Below are positions 40,999 to 50,138 of a DNA stretch of 64,000 bases, in pieces. Positions within the stretch are counted from its first letter, which is position 1; each line of letters begins with the position of its first letter. A model generated the notes under the pieces. The model saw nothing but the letters and a program-made list of their open reading frames with translations. It made no database searches and was not told where the DNA came from. This stretch comes from Armatimonadota bacterium (GTDB lineage Bacteria; Armatimonadota; Fimbriimonadia; Fimbriimonadales; Fimbriimonadaceae). The stretch lies in assembly GCA_029781035.1 (NCBI GenBank), contig JAKOXK010000077.1, forward strand, positions 1-64,000. Direction: 5' to 3'. Position numbers and translations under genes: made by a program.

Positions 40999-42870
40999 AT
41001 GCAAACAACTCGAGCCGAACCGTTGCCTCAGCGAGTGCGCCGCGTCCTCTTGGGGGCCCCGATTCCCACAGCTCGGGAACACCATGAACGTCTGTCCTTG
41101 TTCCTGGGGCTCCCGGTCTTCGCGTCTGACGCCCTGTCCTCAGCAGCCTATGCGACCGAGGCCATCGTCAGCATTCTTGTCCTTTTTAGTCTCCAGGCCC
41201 TGTCAGTGCAGCCCGCCATCACGCTCGCGATCTGCGCGCTTTATCTGATCGTCGTCGTCTCCTACCAACAGACTGTCCACGCTTATCCGGCTGGCGGCGG
41301 ATCGTACATCGTGGCCGCCGACAACTTGGGTGAGAAGCCTGCGGTCATAGCGGCGTCTGCCCTTCTGATCGACTACGTCTTGACGGTGGCAGTCAGCATC
41401 GCTGCCGGTGTCGCAGCCCTGGTGTCCGCGTTTCCCGGACTCCACCCAGCTCTCATCGAGCTCAACATTGGTTTCATCATTCTGATCATGTGGGCCAACC
41501 TGCGTGGCCTGCGCGAATCGGGGATGATGTTTGCCTTCCCCTCCTACGGTTTTGTGCTGGGCATGTTCCTGATGATCGTGTTCGGCCTCTTCAAAGTCCA
41601 TGCTGCAGCGTTGCCCAGCCAACGAGTGGTCGCCGACCCAGGAGCCATTGGAAGCGAAGCGATGCTTCCTTTCTTCTTCATCCTATTGCGAGCGTTCTCG
41701 GCCGGCTGCGTCGCCTTGACCGGCGTGGAGGCCATCAGCAACGGCGTCCCGGCCTTTAAGCCTCCGGAGTCGAAGAACGCGGCCAAGAGCCTTCGATGGT
41801 TGGCGGCCATGATGATCTGCATGTTCCTGGGGACGGGGTACCTGATCCGGTTTCTGCCCCAGGTTTCGCTGTACGCTACCGCCAACCCGGCTTACCGCAC
41901 GGTCGTCTCTCAGCTCGCGGCTTACGTGTTCGGCCCCAACAGTTTCGGTTTCTTCGCGATCCAACTGGCGACGGCGACGATCCTCATCCTCGCTGCCAAC
42001 ACCGCGTTCGCCGACTTCCCCCGGCTGGCTAGTATCCTCGCCCGCGACGGGTACCTGCCTCGGCCACTGGCCCGCCAAGGTGACCGACTCGTCTACCAAA
42101 ACGGCATCATTGTCCTGGGAGTCTTGGCGATCGCCCTCGTCTCGTATTTCAAAGGCGAGCTTGACCTGTTGTTGCCGCTCTACGCCGTCGGCGTGTTCAC
42201 TGCGTTCACCCTCTCGCAATCCGGCATGGTTCGCCATTGGTTCAAGGAGAAGGGACGGGGCTGGACGACGAGGATCGCGGTCAACGGGACTGGCGCCCTT
42301 TGCACCGGTGTTGTGGCCATTGTCATCCTCACCACGAAGTTCACTGAGGGCGCCTGGATCGTCCTCGTCCTCGTTTCACTGGCTTCCTTTGGGCTGCTGG
42401 CGATCCGGCGGCGGTACCACTCGATCACGGAGCAGCTCTCGATGAACGGCGCAGTTCGAGAACCTGTTGCTGATCAGCGCGCAATCGTTCTGGTTCCCCG
42501 TGTCCACAAGGGCGTCATGAAGGCGATCGAATATGGCAAGTCGCTCCACGCCGAAGTGAGGTGTCTGCACGTGTCGATCGATCGTCGGAGCGTGCCCGCC
42601 ATCAAACGGGACTGGGACATGTATGTCGACGATGTCCCGTTGGTCATCGTGGAGTCACCCTATCGGTCACTACTGGATCCGGTTCTCGAATACATCGACG
42701 AGATGCTGGAGCAGGATCCTGACAAGACCGTCACCGTGATCGTCCCGGAAGCGGTTGTGACCAAGTGGTACCACCTGCCGCTCAAGGAAAACGTGGCCCA
42801 GCAACTGAAGAACGCACTCGGAAAGCGCAGGAACGTCGTCGTTGCCAACGTCCGCTACTTCCTGAACTAG
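40999..42870 (+). CDS. KimA/YdaO-like APC-family potassium importer
   Basis: From the ATG at 40999 the product has 623 residues. LGLPVFASDALSSAAYATEAIVSILV near the N-terminus is the hallmark of the KimA-type branch of the APC superfamily, which are proton-coupled potassium importers, regulated by c-di-AMP in Bacillus. About twelve membrane segments are followed by a cytosolic domain of about 150 residues (AIVLVPRVHKGVMKAIEYGKSLHAEVRCLHVSID) with a USP-like look. It sits directly before kdpE and shares a repeat element with the kdp operon, which supports potassium over amino acids as substrate. A GTG at 40963 is an alternative start. Confidence 0.82.
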   Translation: MQTTRAEPLPQRVRRVLLGAPIPTAREHHERLSLFLGLPVFASDALSSAAYATEAIVSILVLFSLQALSVQPAITLAICALYLIVVVSYQQTVHAYPAGGGSYIVAADNLGEKPAVIAASALLIDYVLTVAVSIAAGVAALVSAFPGLHPALIELNIGFIILIMWANLRGLRESGMMFAFPSYGFVLGMFLMIVFGLFKVHAAALPSQRVVADPGAIGSEAMLPFFFILLRAFSAGCVALTGVEAISNGVPAFKPPESKNAAKSLRWLAAMMICMFLGTGYLIRFLPQVSLYATANPAYRTVVSQLAAYVFGPNSFGFFAIQLATATILILAANTAFADFPRLASILARDGYLPRPLARQGDRLVYQNGIIVLGVLAIALVSYFKGELDLLLPLYAVGVFTAFTLSQSGMVRHWFKEKGRGWTTRIAVNGTGALCTGVVAIVILTTKFTEGAWIVLVLVSLASFGLLAIRRRYHSITEQLSMNGAVREPVADQRAIVLVPRVHKGVMKAIEYGKSLHAEVRCLHVSIDRRSVPAIKRDWDMYVDDVPLVIVESPYRSLLDPVLEYIDEMLEQDPDKTVTVIVPEAVVTKWYHLPLKENVAQQLKNALGKRRNVVVANVRYFLN

Positions 42871-42958
42871 CCTGACGGATGGAGATGGGATGGTCGCGGA
42901 CCCTGGGCCAAGGTTGGTCATGGTTCACTATCGAGACGATTCGCGAGAGGAGTGGTGG

Positions 42959-43651
42959 ATGCCCCAGCCGATTCGGTTTGTGATCATCGAAGACGAAGCG
43001 CCGATCCGGCGCTTTCTCAAGGCGAGCACCACCCCGGAGGAAGCCGAGTGGCACGAAGCCGAAGACGGGGCTGAGGGTTCTCGGCTGGTCGCCAAGAAGA
43101 ATCCCGACATCGTCTTGTTGGACCTCGGCCTACCGGACCTGGACGGCCTCGACTTGTTGAAGTCGCTGCGAGAATGGACGGACGTTCCCGTCATCGTCGT
43201 CACAGCTCGAGGACAGGAAAGGGACAAGGTCTTGGCGCTGGATGCTGGCGCCGACGACTACGTTACAAAGCCCTTCTCGATCGCTGAACTGATGGCACGA
43301 GTCCGCGTGGCTCTGCGGCACTCGAAGAAGGGGCAGCAACCTACTGAAGCGGCCTTCGATTCCCGGGGCCTCAAGATCGACTTCGAAGCGCGCCTCGTGA
43401 GCCTCGACGGCGAGGAAGTGCGGCTCACGCCGACCGAGTACCGTCTGCTGGCTCTCCTGGCCCGTCACGCAGGCAAGGTGCTGACCCATCGGTACCTTCT
43501 GACTGAGGTCTGGGGCCCAGCCTATGACGACTCCACTCACGTCTTGCGCGTCCACATGGGGTCGATCCGTCAGAAACTCGAAAGAGACCCCTCGCATCCC
43601 CGGTTCATCCGTACAGAGACTGGAGTCGGCTACCGAATGCTCGTGGACTGA
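42959..43651 (+). CDS. kdpE: Response regulator KdpE
   Basis: A 230-residue OmpR/PhoB-type regulator of the potassium response. The receiver domain has the acidic pair IIEDEAP, the phosphorylated Asp55 in VLLDLGLPDLDGLDLL, and DDYVTKPFS; the winged-helix DNA-binding domain ends RVHMGSIRQKLERDPSHPRFIRTETGVGYRM. The ATG at 42959 has AGGAG upstream; the ORF track start at 42890 lies in leader. It is separated from its kinase gene kdpD by the whole transport operon. It likely binds the TCTTGA direct repeats at 40894 and 43693. Confidence 0.93.
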   Translation: MPQPIRFVIIEDEAPIRRFLKASTTPEEAEWHEAEDGAEGSRLVAKKNPDIVLLDLGLPDLDGLDLLKSLREWTDVPVIVVTARGQERDKVLALDAGADDYVTKPFSIAELMARVRVALRHSKKGQQPTEAAFDSRGLKIDFEARLVSLDGEEVRLTPTEYRLLALLARHAGKVLTHRYLLTEVWGPAYDDSTHVLRVHMGSIRQKLERDPSHPRFIRTETGVGYRMLVD

Positions 43652-43692
43652 ATCCTGCACAAGGAACCATCAAGATCAGCCTTTTCATAGGA

Positions 43693-43709
43693 TCTTGACA
43701 GCATCTTGA
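43693..43709 (+). promoter_or_regulatory. Candidate KdpE operator upstream of kdp operon
   Basis: TCTTGA-CAGCA-TCTTGA, an 11-bp-period direct repeat. A TTGACG (43738-43743) follows 28 bp later as a possible -35. An inverted half site TCAAGATC lies at 43670-43677, so three half sites are present. Confidence 0.6.
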
Positions 43710-43835
43710 CGATGTCAGGCCATCCCTTGTCTCGGCATTGACGGTTCCAAGGGACACCATGTTCTCGGTTCAATCCGCAGAGGTGCTTTGGCGAGCCAAG
43801 GCGACGAGGCGGCTTGACCGGAGGGTCGATTGACC

Positions 43836-43940
43836 ATGGACGATGCCTTCTATCTTGCCGTCGCCGCGGCTTTCTTCGCGGTTTCCGCCCTGTACGTGAC
43901 TGGGCTCAAGAGACTTCAGCCCAAGGCAGACGATGAGTGA
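43836..43940 (+). CDS. 34-residue membrane peptide at the head of the kdp operon
   Basis: Too short for the ORF track; I translated it by hand. ATG 43836 with GGAGGG upstream encodes MDDAFYLAVAAAFFAVSALYV followed by a basic/polar tail ending KADDE. It is a single membrane segment with a short C-terminal cytosolic tail. Its last codons overlap the kdpF start (ATGAG...TGA, 8 bases). Similar unnamed mini-proteins are found just before kdpF in other genomes, so it is probably an accessory of the pump, like KdpF. Confidence 0.78.
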   Translation: MDDAFYLAVAAAFFAVSALYVTGLKRLQPKADDE

Positions 43941-44019
43941 CACCGCTTGGATCGCCGTTTTGTGCGTCGGACTCCTCGGCTACCTGCTCTACGCGCTCTT
44001 GAAGCCGGAGAAGTTTTGA
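43933..44019 (+). CDS. kdpF: Potassium-transporting ATPase small subunit KdpF
   Basis: Also below the ORF track cutoff. The 28-residue product is one hydrophobic helix with the KdpF-like end GYLLYALLKPEKF. KdpF stabilises the KdpABC complex in the membrane. It overlaps the previous mini-gene by 8 bases and lies 1 bp before kdpA. Family membership is supported by the end motif and by position. Confidence 0.88.
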   Translation: MSDTAWIAVLCVGLLGYLLYALLKPEKF

Positions 44020-44020
44020 G

Positions 44021-45808
44021 ATGACACTTTCTGCCGTTCTCCAGGTCTTGATCTTCTTTGGACTCGTACTCCTCGTCACGAAACCGATCGGCGTCTTCAT
44101 GGCGAAGGTCTTTGAAGGCGAGTCCACGTTCCTTCACCCTGCGCTCGGTTGGCTGGAGCGCTCCACACTCCGCTGGCTCCGCGTGAGAAGCGATGACGAC
44201 CAGCCTTGGCACCGGTACGCCTTGTCCCTACTGGGCTTCAGCGCCGTCTCGATGGCGGTGTCGTACGCAATCCTCCGTTTACAGGGCTGGCTGCCTCTCA
44301 ACCCCCAACATATGGGGACAGCCCAAATGCCAGCCCATCTCGCCTTCAACACGTCGGCGAGTTTCACGACCAACACCAATTGGCAGAGCTATTCGCCTGA
44401 GCTGACCCTGAGCTACTTGTCCAACATGGTCGCGCTCGCGATCCACAACTGGGCTTCCGCAGCGGCCGGTATCGCCGTTGCCATCGCGCTTGTCCGAGGC
44501 TTTGCACGCCACAGCGCCAAAGGTATCGGTAGCTTTTGGGTGGATGTCGTCCGTGCTACGGTCTACGTGCTCCTTCCTATCAGCTTCCTGGGCGCGCTTG
44601 TCCTTGTCTGGCAAGGAGTTCCGCAGAACTTCCTCCCTTACCAGACGGTGACAACCCTGGAGGGCGCCAAGCAAACGTTCGCCATGGGCCCGGTCGCGTC
44701 CCAGGAGGTCATAAAGATGCTGGGGACCAACGGCGGCGGGTTCTTCAACGCGAATTCGTCCCACCCGTTTGAAAACCCGAACAACGGTGTGAACCTGCTG
44801 CAGATCGTCATGATCTTCGCGATCCCCGCGGGCTTGACCTACACGTTTGGCAAGATGGTGGGCAACGTTCGCCAAGGGTGGGCCGTTTTTGCCGCTATGT
44901 CGGTGCTCTTTTTGGCCGGGGCACTCATCTGTGTCAGCCAAGAGCAGACCGGCAATCCCCTCTTCACGCGCCTCGGTGTCCAGGCGGGGAACATGGAAGG
45001 AAAAGAAGTCCGATTCGGGATCCCGGCTTCCGCCCTCTTTGCGACCGTCACAACGGACGCGAGTTGCGGTGCGGTCAACTCGATGCACGACAGCTTCACG
45101 CCTCTCGGCGGTCTCGTACCGCTTTTCAACATCGAGACCGGGGAAGTGATCTTTGGAGGAGTCGGCGCTGGACTCTACGGAATGCTCATGTTCGCCATCA
45201 TCGCCGTCTTCATCGGCGGATTGATGGTCGGCCGTACTCCTGAATATCTGGGTAAGAAGATCCAGAAGTACGAAGTTCAAATGGCGATGCTGGCCATCCT
45301 CGTCTTGGCAGCGAGCATCCTCTTGTTCACGGCACTTGCTGCGAACGCGGACTTCGCCAAGTCAGGCGCCGGCGCCGCAATGAACACGTGGCCAGGATCC
45401 GCGTACGGTGGTGCAGACAACGCCTATGGCGCGACGACGGGCAACCTGAACAACGCGGGCGCCCACGGATTCAGTGAAATCCTGTACGCCTACTCATCGG
45501 GCACGGGAAACAACGGCTCCGCCTTTGCCGGCATTACGGCCAACACGCCTTTCTACAACCTGACGATCGGCCTCGCGATGCTGGTCGGACGGTTCTTGAT
45601 GATCCTCCCCTTGCTCGCGATCGCCGGCAACTTGGCGCGCAAGAAGCAAGTGCCCGCCACGGCGGGAACGTTCCCCACCGACGGCGGCACATTCGTCGTC
45701 CTGCTTGTTGGCACAGTGATCCTCGTGGGGGCTCTCACCTTCCTGCCAGCGCTGGCCCTGGGGCCGGTAGTCGAGCACTTCCAAATGACCGGGCTGCAAA
45801 CGAAATGA
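44021..45808 (+). CDS. kdpA: Potassium-transporting ATPase subunit KdpA
   Basis: The ion-conducting subunit, related to Trk/Ktr channels. The 595 residues contain the four pore-region segments: [51 protein letters not shown] and the last around [17 protein letters not shown]. There are about ten membrane helices. The length fits the family. It is preceded by kdpF at 1 bp and overlaps kdpB by ATGA. Confidence 0.97.
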   Translation: MTLSAVLQVLIFFGLVLLVTKPIGVFMAKVFEGESTFLHPALGWLERSTLRWLRVRSDDDQPWHRYALSLLGFSAVSMAVSYAILRLQGWLPLNPQHMGTAQMPAHLAFNTSASFTTNTNWQSYSPELTLSYLSNMVALAIHNWASAAAGIAVAIALVRGFARHSAKGIGSFWVDVVRATVYVLLPISFLGALVLVWQGVPQNFLPYQTVTTLEGAKQTFAMGPVASQEVIKMLGTNGGGFFNANSSHPFENPNNGVNLLQIVMIFAIPAGLTYTFGKMVGNVRQGWAVFAAMSVLFLAGALICVSQEQTGNPLFTRLGVQAGNMEGKEVRFGIPASALFATVTTDASCGAVNSMHDSFTPLGGLVPLFNIETGEVIFGGVGAGLYGMLMFAIIAVFIGGLMVGRTPEYLGKKIQKYEVQMAMLAILVLAASILLFTALAANADFAKSGAGAAMNTWPGSAYGGADNAYGATTGNLNNAGAHGFSEILYAYSSGTGNNGSAFAGITANTPFYNLTIGLAMLVGRFLMILPLLAIAGNLARKKQVPATAGTFPTDGGTFVVLLVGTVILVGALTFLPALALGPVVEHFQMTGLQTK

Positions 45809-47904
45809 TCAAAACACCCACAACGGATCCGAACACGGGATCACCCAAGGAACACGCGCCGCGGCACCAACCTCCGAAGCTCTTCGAGCCCGCCATTATG
45901 CGTCGGGCTGCGGTCGACGCGTTGCTCAAGCTCAATCCACGTCTGGTTGCCCGCAACCCCGTCATGTTCGTCGTGCTCGTGGGGGCGGCTGTCTCGACCT
46001 ACTTCTTCTTCCACGACCTTGTTGCCAAGGGAGACGCGTTGTTCAGCGGCCAGATCTCCCTTTGGCTCTGGTTCACCGTCTTGTTCGCCAACTTCGCCGA
46101 AGCCATGGCTGAAGGACGTGGGAAGGCCCAGGCAGAGTCGTTGCGAAAGGCCCGGTCCACGATGCAAGCAAGGAAGCTTGGCCCTGACGGTCGAGAGGAA
46201 CGCGTCCCGGCTCCCGCGTTGAACAAAGGCGACCTCGTGGTTTGCGAGGCAGGAGACATGATTCCAGCTGATGGCGACGTCATCGAAGGCATTGCGAGCG
46301 TGGACGAGTCGGCTATCACGGGTGAGTCCGCGCCCGTCATACGTGAGTCGGGTGGCGACCGAAGCGCCGTCACAGGCGGGACACGCGTCCTTAGCGACCG
46401 CATCGTCGTTCGGGTCACCCAGGAACCCGGGACGTCGTTCCTCGACCGCATGATTGCCCTTGTCGAAGGTGCCGAACGACAGAAGACTCCAAACGAGATC
46501 GCCCTCTCGATCCTGCTTTCGGGATTGACGATCGTGTTCATGTTCGCAACGGTGACTCTGCTCCCCTATGCGCAGTACGCAGTGAGTGCTCAGGGCAAAG
46601 GCGCGGTGCCCTCGATCCCAGTGCTCACGTCCTTGCTGGTGTGCCTGATCCCGACCACCATCGGAGGGCTCCTGAGCGCGATCGGCATTGCCGGGATGGA
46701 CCGCGTGATGCAGCAGAACGTTCTCGCGATGAGTGGACGCGCCGTGGAGGCTGCCGGCGACGTTTCTACCTTGCTTCTCGACAAGACCGGCACGATCACC
46801 CTCGGCAACCGGCAGGCAACGGCCTTCGTTCCGGCGCCGGGCGTCACTGAAGCTGAGTTGGCCGATGCTGCTCAATTGTCCTCCCTCGCAGACGAGACCC
46901 CTGAAGGGCGGTCGATCGTCGTGCTGGCCAAGGAGGCGTATGGCATTCGCGAACGCGACGTCGCGTCGCTTCAAGGCGACTTCGTCGAGTTCTCGGCGAC
47001 GACCCGCATGAGCGGTGTCAACGTGGGCGACAGGCAGGTCCGCAAGGGTGCAGCCGACTCGGTGCGGCGATTTGTACAAGACCACGGAGGAACGGTGCCG
47101 AGCCAGGTCCAAGACTCGGTGGACCGGATCGCCCGTGAAGGCGGCACGCCCCTCGTCGTTGCTGAAAACGGCCGCGTGCTGGGGGTAGTCCAACTGAAGG
47201 ACATCGTCAAAGGCGGCATGAAGCAGCGGTTCTCGACTCTGCGGGAGATGGGGATCAAGACCGTCATGATCACGGGAGACAACCCTCTAACGGCCGCTGC
47301 CATTGCCGCTGAAGCCGGAGTCGACGACTTCCTGGCTGAGGCCACTCCCGAGAACAAGCTGGCCTATATCCGGCAAGAGCAGGCCGGCGGGCGGCTGGTC
47401 GCGATGACCGGCGACGGAACGAACGACGCTCCCGCGCTCGCCCAGGCCGACGTCGGCGTGGCCATGAACACCGGCACGCAGGCGGCCAAGGAAGCGGGCA
47501 ACATGGTCGATCTCGACTCCAACCCAACCAAACTGATCGAGGTGGTCGAGATCGGCAAGCAGCTCTTGATCACTCGCGGCGCCCTCACGACCTTTTCGAT
47601 CGCCAACGATGTTGCCAAGTACTTCGCGATCATTCCGGCCATGTTCGTCGTGACCTATCCGGAGCTCCAACGGCTGAACTTCCTGTCGAACCCACGTTCG
47701 GCGGTGCTCGCCGCGGTCATCTTCAACGCGCTCATCATCGTCGCACTCATTCCGCTGGCCTTGCGTGGCGTGCGGTACAGGCCGCAAAGCGCCGCCGCCG
47801 TCCTCCGGAAGAACCTGCTGGTGTACGGGCTCTTTGGCATCCTGATCCCGTTCCCCTGCATCTGGCTCATCGACCGCATCCTCGTCCTTTTGAGGCTCGC
47901 ATGA
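45805..47904 (+). CDS. kdpB: Potassium-transporting ATPase ATP-binding subunit KdpB
   Basis: The P-type ATPase that energises K+ uptake. In 699 residues it has the actuator motif TGESAPV (172-178), the phosphorylation site DKTGT at Asp326, nucleotide-binding and hinge [21 protein letters not shown], and the KdpB-specific [45 protein letters not shown]. Complete. Both ends overlap neighbours by 4 bases (kdpA, kdpC). Confidence 0.97.
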   Translation: MIKTPTTDPNTGSPKEHAPRHQPPKLFEPAIMRRAAVDALLKLNPRLVARNPVMFVVLVGAAVSTYFFFHDLVAKGDALFSGQISLWLWFTVLFANFAEAMAEGRGKAQAESLRKARSTMQARKLGPDGREERVPAPALNKGDLVVCEAGDMIPADGDVIEGIASVDESAITGESAPVIRESGGDRSAVTGGTRVLSDRIVVRVTQEPGTSFLDRMIALVEGAERQKTPNEIALSILLSGLTIVFMFATVTLLPYAQYAVSAQGKGAVPSIPVLTSLLVCLIPTTIGGLLSAIGIAGMDRVMQQNVLAMSGRAVEAAGDVSTLLLDKTGTITLGNRQATAFVPAPGVTEAELADAAQLSSLADETPEGRSIVVLAKEAYGIRERDVASLQGDFVEFSATTRMSGVNVGDRQVRKGAADSVRRFVQDHGGTVPSQVQDSVDRIAREGGTPLVVAENGRVLGVVQLKDIVKGGMKQRFSTLREMGIKTVMITGDNPLTAAAIAAEAGVDDFLAEATPENKLAYIRQEQAGGRLVAMTGDGTNDAPALAQADVGVAMNTGTQAAKEAGNMVDLDSNPTKLIEVVEIGKQLLITRGALTTFSIANDVAKYFAIIPAMFVVTYPELQRLNFLSNPRSAVLAAVIFNALIIVALIPLALRGVRYRPQSAAAVLRKNLLVYGLFGILIPFPCIWLIDRILVLLRLA

Positions 47905-48572
47905 ACACCTCTGAAACACCAAGCACCTCATCTCGTTCCCAGCGTTCGACCGTCCTCTGGCCGGCGTTCGCCATGACGGTTTGGTTCGTCGTCGTCACGG
48001 GCCTCGTTTTCCCGCTGGCAGTCTATGGAATCGCCCAGGTGGCGTTTCCACGACAGGCGAACGGCAGCTTCGTCCACGGTCCATCGGGGCAGATCGTTGG
48101 GTCAGTACTCATTGGGCAGAACTTCACCAAGACGGAGTACTTCCATCCACGGCCATCGGCGGCGGGGAGCGGATACGACGCAGCCAATTCGGGAGGTACG
48201 AACTTGGCCCCGACTAGCGACAAGCTGATCAATGGTCTCCCGGACGATCCGAAGACGAGGAACGTCGATGAGTCATTTGCTGGGGTCAAGCAGCTTGCCG
48301 TTGCCTTCAGGAATGAAAACGGACTGTCGTCAAGCACGATCCTCCCAACAGACGCTGTGACTCGCTCCGCCAGTGGACTCGATCCGCACATATCTGTCGC
48401 AAACGCCATGCTCCAATCCGGCCGTGTGGCCAGGGCCCGCGGAATGTCACGGGACGAAGTCCTGCAGCTTGTCCGAGATTGTACGGATCCCCCCTTCCTC
48501 GGCGTCTTCGGCGACCCTGCCGTCAACGTGCTCAAGCTGAACCTGGCATTAGACCAAACTAAAAAACCATGA
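47901..48572 (+). CDS. kdpC: Potassium-transporting ATPase subunit KdpC
   Basis: Chaperone-like subunit that raises ATP binding of KdpB. One N-terminal membrane segment ([28 protein letters not shown]), then the family motifs [42 protein letters not shown] and [21 protein letters not shown]. The 223 residues include about 20 more than usual. It overlaps kdpB and the porin gene by ATGA, so the porin is probably part of the operon. Confidence 0.95.
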   Translation: MNTSETPSTSSRSQRSTVLWPAFAMTVWFVVVTGLVFPLAVYGIAQVAFPRQANGSFVHGPSGQIVGSVLIGQNFTKTEYFHPRPSAAGSGYDAANSGGTNLAPTSDKLINGLPDDPKTRNVDESFAGVKQLAVAFRNENGLSSSTILPTDAVTRSASGLDPHISVANAMLQSGRVARARGMSRDEVLQLVRDCTDPPFLGVFGDPAVNVLKLNLALDQTKKP

Positions 48573-49675
48573 GGCTCCTCAGTGTCTTCGCATGTTGCAT
48601 CGGCGCTCTGAGCGCTTCGGCCCAGTCCACACCCGACTGGCAAGTCACCGGTTACTCGGATCTCTACTACCAGTTTGATTTTGGACGCCCTGACGCCAGC
48701 GACACCGTCAACGGGCGAGGTTTCGACATCGCCAACCGGCAAGTCCGCATTGCCGTGGCACAGGTGGACTTTCTCAGGGCCCCATCTACGAAGTCCCCGT
48801 TCGGCCTGAACGTGCAGCTCTTTGCGGGCAAGAACGCCGACCTGATCAGCTTGACGGAGCCCGGCGGCAAAGACAAGTACAAGTTCGTCCGCCAAGCTTG
48901 CGTCAGCTATGCGCCGCCCGGCGACCGCAACGGCGTGGAGGTCGATCTGGGCAAGTTCGACACCTGGATTGGATACGAGGGTGTCGACATTCGATACCAA
49001 GACGAGTACAGCCGTTCGTTCAACTGGACATACTCCGAGCCGGTGTACGAGACTGGCCTGCGCGTGACGGGGCGGCTCAGCCCCCAGGTGACAGGCGGGC
49101 TGTTCCTCGTACGGGGCTGGAACGAAGTCGAGGACGGCAACAGCGCCCTATCGGTAGGGGCCGCCCTCTCCTGCGCGCTCGGCCCAAAGACCACGGTGAC
49201 CTTGCAGAACCACTATGGTGACGAAGGATCCGAACACGCCAACGATGCGGGCACCTATGGCGGGATCGCATTCGCCAACCCAGGCACGGCCAAGGTCCAT
49301 CTCCTCGACTTGATCATTACGCATCAGATCGATGCCAAGACCAAAGTCGCGGCCAACGTGGACAGCGCGACCTCGGACGGCGGGGCCAACAGCGGTACCT
49401 GGAACGGCGAGGCGCTCTATGTCCGGACTCAGGTTGCCCCTCGGCACGCGGTCGCGCTTCGGCTGGAGCGCGTGGAGGACAAGGACGGTCTTCGCACCGG
49501 TGTGCCGATTCAGCTCTACTCCCTGACGGCCAGCCACGAATGGACGCTGGACAAGCACGCGACCCTGCGCTTCGAACTGCGTCGCGATCTTGCCAGCCAG
49601 CCGTTCTTCAACGATCGAGACGGCACATCGTCGTCCCGGACGACCCTGGCGCTGGGGGCCGTCTTCCGGTTCTGA
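48569..49675 (+). CDS. Outer-membrane beta-barrel porin in the kdp operon
   Basis: A 368-residue protein with a signal peptide ([19 protein letters not shown]) and alternating polar/nonpolar strands through the whole length (FGLNVQLFAGKNADLIS; TVTLQNHYGDEGSEHAND), ending TTLALGAVFRF with a terminal Phe, the outer-membrane insertion signal. It resembles the OmpL-like putative beta-barrel porins that accompany kdp genes in some other phyla. Its ATG overlaps the kdpC stop. It may let K+ cross the outer membrane when external potassium is scarce. Confidence 0.85.
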   Translation: MRLLSVFACCIGALSASAQSTPDWQVTGYSDLYYQFDFGRPDASDTVNGRGFDIANRQVRIAVAQVDFLRAPSTKSPFGLNVQLFAGKNADLISLTEPGGKDKYKFVRQACVSYAPPGDRNGVEVDLGKFDTWIGYEGVDIRYQDEYSRSFNWTYSEPVYETGLRVTGRLSPQVTGGLFLVRGWNEVEDGNSALSVGAALSCALGPKTTVTLQNHYGDEGSEHANDAGTYGGIAFANPGTAKVHLLDLIITHQIDAKTKVAANVDSATSDGGANSGTWNGEALYVRTQVAPRHAVALRLERVEDKDGLRTGVPIQLYSLTASHEWTLDKHATLRFELRRDLASQPFFNDRDGTSSSRTTLALGAVFRF

Positions 49676-49682
49676 GTAACTG

Positions 49683-50117
49683 ATGCTGCCTCTCCTCGAC
49701 CCTGTCCTGATCGCCGTGTTCCCTCGGTGGAACGAGGCGACAGGGGTCGTGTGCGACATGTTGCGCTCGTGGCCCCAAGGCGGTTTCGCCGTGGCTCTGG
49801 CCGAGGACGATAGGCAAGCGAGTCACTTTAGGAACGGATGGCCAGAAGACAGTCTTCATCCGTTGCTCCTGCTCAGGACTCGGGCGGAGCTGTCCCTTTC
49901 GACTGGTCTCGACGCCGTGAGCGAGATCATGTCGCGACAGCCTCGCCGGCCATTGGCGGTCTTGATCGCGGACGGCCCGTCGCTTCCCGATTTTGTCGAA
50001 GCAAAACGATCGGTCTGGAACCGGGAGTTTTCGCGGCTTGTGGCCGGCCACTTCCTCGACGTGCAGGTGTTCGAATATGCGCCGAGTTGGTCCACGGCTC
50101 CGCCCCGCGTAAGATAG
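49683..50117 (+). CDS. Unknown 144-residue protein between porin and kdpD
   Basis: Starts 7 bp after the porin stop and ends 21 bp before kdpD, all on one strand. I recognise no domain. It has no signal peptide or membrane segment; it is mixed alpha/beta with LDPVLIAVFPRWNEATGVVCDML at the start and RPLAVLIADGPSLPDFVEAKRS towards the end. The pattern of hydrophobic strands and helices could be a small Rossmann-like fold. Its place suggests a cytosolic role in potassium sensing or pump control, but that is inference. Confidence 0.65.
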   Translation: MLPLLDPVLIAVFPRWNEATGVVCDMLRSWPQGGFAVALAEDDRQASHFRNGWPEDSLHPLLLLRTRAELSLSTGLDAVSEIMSRQPRRPLAVLIADGPSLPDFVEAKRSVWNREFSRLVAGHFLDVQVFEYAPSWSTAPPRVR

Positions 50118-50138
50118 ACCGGAAGTGAGCAAGAACGT

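Noticed and set aside
43670-43698. TCAAGATC...GATCTTGA hairpin as terminator of kdpE
   Set aside because: The 8-bp stem has a 13-nt loop and no U-run; it is better explained as an inverted half site of the candidate KdpE operator.
45841-47193. 450-codon ORF antisense to kdpB
   Set aside because: His/Arg/Asp-rich shadow of the kdpB reading frame without family features.
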